A stretch of 64,000 nucleotides of DNA, taken from assembly GCF_003481825.1 (NCBI RefSeq), contig NZ_QULW01000009.1, positions 1 to 64,000 of the forward strand, given 5' to 3'. A model generated the notes under the pieces. The model saw only the letters and a program-made list of their open reading frames with translations, ran no database searches and was not told the DNA's origin. The DNA comes from Clostridium sp. OM02-18AC. GTDB taxonomy: Bacteria > Bacillota > Clostridia > Lachnospirales > Lachnospiraceae. The translations under genes were made by a program, and so were the position numbers. Below, piece by piece: positions 63,201 through 64,000 of this stretch (position 1 is the first letter of the stretch; each line of letters begins with the position of its first letter).

Positions 63201-64000
63201 TCTGGAAAAATAGTAAATAATACGGCAGGTGTTTCAGGCGGAGGTATTTATTCCGAGGGAACACGTAATAATGGCTACAGTTCTATGCATTTATATAATG
63301 CGATTGTTACAAATAATACAGCCCAACAGGGAGGTGGCCTGTGGTTTTGCGCAACTGGTACCACAACCCTGAATATCAAAGATGGTATTGGCATCTTTGA
63401 AAATAAAGCGGTGGAATCAGATGATAAAGCAGCCGGTGATGATCTGGTATTTAGTGTTTTCGGTAATGGCGATCCCGACTATACAGCTACATTATCAAGT
63501 CGTATGTTAGGTGGCGGTGCGATCCAGTGGTATCCGGATGGCAAAATATATAATGGAGTCACCTCATCTTATCCAAGAGTGATTTCTGATATACGCTATA
63601 ATAAAGATGATCCAACAAGTACAGCATTAGAGTCTGGAAAACTGGCAGATATTCAGACGAGTCAGGCTTTAAAAACGATAATGTCTGCGGATGCACAGAA
63701 TCTGGCAGAGAATGAAGCACAGTTATTCATAGAGGGAAATACAGCAAAATATGGCGGAGGCATCGGTGCAAACGGAGGCATTATTGTAGGAGAAGATGAT
63801 ACGATTGATATATTGGTCAAAAAGGTCTGGAACAATGCTCCGGCTTCTGGAACGCCGGATTCGGTTACAGTTCGTCTGATAAATGAGGGGCATGTGATTG
63901 ACCGGGCTGTTTTAAATGCAGCAAATAACTGGGAGTATCAGTTTGAGGATCTTCCGGAAGGATATTCTTATTCTGTATCAGAAGTTGTTCCTGCAGATTA
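60243..64000 (+). CDS. Second large surface protein, paralog of the first (3' end beyond window)
   Basis: At least 1252 residues, still open at the window end. Its signal peptide is close to that of the upstream protein but has no poly-G. An acidic stalk (about 28-185) leads to two C-x-x-LEGCV-x-x-x-HDxxCPLY repeats (190-240). A BspA-like leucine-rich region (about 290-650, with repeats such as LKTIELPEGI) and a beta-helix-like region rich in MTGGxI and NGGGI (about 720-1170) follow. Near 1195 a Cna-B-type domain begins (VKKVWNNAPASG), suggesting an LPXTG anchor beyond the window. The start follows AAGAAAGGA. Composition is AT-rich. Confidence 0.87.
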   Translation, partial: MKKKKLLSYILTTSLLISLTANPVLSMAEETNLSQEITVDQDNPDQDSKSQNISSEKNADSKDKNENDGSDRGDEIEPSEDGKTEDLQEDEDKANLSSGKDEKPDLNGSDGDQSEESKKDSINDSSEEDSDQADADYGRLDEDENIDPDFSQPVENPEESSSAAGTTANSGSTSGGSGTSKKNDADLDECEHLEGCVDGKHDPECPLYEGEVELPSEAECAHLEGCVGELHDKDCPLYKELNAALSAKLPLAVQENIYENVSITVDGVEYRFDFYPDTHEATLKGITDPKATTDVEIPEKVSYHNENESDDEEYTVTKLSFGFWASTCNNVTKLNIPDTVETCNSYFRCFSNLEEITIPGSVKTFSGNFQSMNHLKTITFEEGVEELAGNSLLSNCAVETIHLPDSLKRITAPSAFSGASKLKTIELPEGIDIREGSLFAEDSSLVSITLPASITKINGSMFKYCSSLETVTAEGTITEVGQEAFKNNTKLTNIPDLSQVTSMGTFAFSECNNLKGEVNLASLNDIPYCAFLNTPIESVVLSDSLQKIDDEAFSGTKIASITFPESLTAIGSKSFANTLLNQDTLIIPDNVATIGSSAFSGATIKKLVLGSGLTNTSNNEFAGIDGLESVTVQNSSDVLNLSNAGLPQNVTINYTIPSISDTVGDTISSEAGAPSLQKAVDTAADGETIKIKKNIKLSSQVTIPQGKSITITSDDDYTIVGVKDGTKPENLFEVLEGANVIFAGKLILSGRYNDKSIIKNHGTVTITDDVTVRDATIKYDETGALENSGTNAKLVISGGQITNNKIINHAEYSATVLIKDGAAFEMTGGSIQDNNSVNANYSHSTGGVFFFGASKGEMSGGRIQRNIGHRGSVVVLSNDRGADQQAAFTLSGDGLITENSGTSGNNVDAGGAVFIENNAVFEMTGGKITNNHFIQGGGVCVVDDGVQDSTIEEYGTAFVMNGGTISGNHASNGGGIYSFSNRTVLNSGKIVNNTAGVSGGGIYSEGTRNNGYSSMHLYNAIVTNNTAQQGGGLWFCATGTTTLNIKDGIGIFENKAVESDDKAAGDDLVFSVFGNGDPDYTATLSSRMLGGGAIQWYPDGKIYNGVTSSYPRVISDIRYNKDDPTSTALESGKLADIQTSQALKTIMSADAQNLAENEAQLFIEGNTAKYGGGIGANGGIIVGEDDTIDILVKKVWNNAPASGTPDSVTVRLINEGHVIDRAVLNAANNWEYQFEDLPEGYSYSVSEVVPAD
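60810..60959 (+). repeat. Two Cys-rich 20-residue repeats in the second surface protein
   Basis: Copies at 60810-60869 and 60900-60959 match the three units of the first protein, e.g. CEHLEGCVDGKHDPECPLYE. Confidence 0.8.

Noticed and set aside
1..64000. CRISPR arrays, insertion sequences with transposases, integrases, prophage genes
   Set aside because: I saw no regularly spaced repeats, no transposase or integrase reading frames and no phage structural genes in either strand.

Overview
The window looks like chromosome from a Gram-positive anaerobe of the class Clostridia, most likely Lachnospiraceae. This is inferred from family content and style: AGGAGG-type ribosome sites, SigA-type promoters (TTGACA, 17 bp, TATAAT), lipoproteins whose lipobox is followed by an Ala/Thr/Glu-rich linker, LPXTG surface proteins, a CsoR copper regulator, and several TTG/GTG starts. 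No marker gene gives a species. Base composition shifts between a moderately GC-rich backbone and AT-richer accessory blocks (about 12.2-15.9 kb, 28.2-30.4 kb and 55.3-64 kb).

Layout. 1-500: the 3' end of a tRNA-Gly and three hairpin terminators. 0.5-7 kb: NSS transporter, HAD phosphatase, a complete amino-acid ABC importer and an M20 amidohydrolase. 7-12.2 kb: ftsH and uvrA. 12.2-16 kb: an AT-rich catabolic island (LysR, 2-hydroxycarboxylate transporter, enolase-superfamily dehydratase). 16-18.3 kb: MATE exporter with a divergent MerR regulator and a 19-bp-spacer promoter. 18.3-19.6 kb: a graveyard of broken genes (unknown relic, EAL-domain tail, C-terminal piece of pdxS) just before an intact pdxT. 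20-26 kb: two small membrane proteins, a C26 glutamine-amidotransferase-type hydrolase and a second amino-acid ABC importer with a cytidylate-kinase-like gene. 26-30.3 kb: carboxylesterase, SLC13-type permease and two tandem LysR genes. 30.4-35.5 kb: adenosine deaminase, DUF4317-like protein, J-domain protein, lysophospholipase-like hydrolase and a MetE-C-like protein. 35.6-38 kb: a second MATE/MerR unit, again with a 19-bp-spacer promoter. 38.3-40.4 kb: a GGDEF-REC-HD-GYP cyclic-di-GMP enzyme. 40.4-43.9 kb: a cobalamin riboswitch controlling a btuFCD-type importer. 43.9-48.3 kb: an acetyltransferase and an unusual 1201-residue A-PCP-C protein with a degenerate second adenylation half. 48.5-49.2 kb: a PNPOx-fold protein behind a structured, terminator-containing leader. 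49.4-53.5 kb: a copper operon (operator, csoR with a hexapeptide-repeat extension, copA fused to a CopZ-like domain, two small membrane proteins). 53.6-55.8 kb: tRNA-Gly(TCC), LUD protein, AlkD-like protein and a broken radC. 55.9-64 kb: two tandem, related, very large surface proteins; the first carries a ten-G tract just after its signal peptide.

The most notable observations are the G10 tract, which looks like a phase-variation switch; the A-PCP-C-A* protein; the copA/copZ fusion with a credible internal translation start; the repeat-extended CsoR; the structured leader at 49.0-49.2 kb; and the truncated pdxS beside an intact pdxT. Everything here was read by eye; no searches or folding programs were run.
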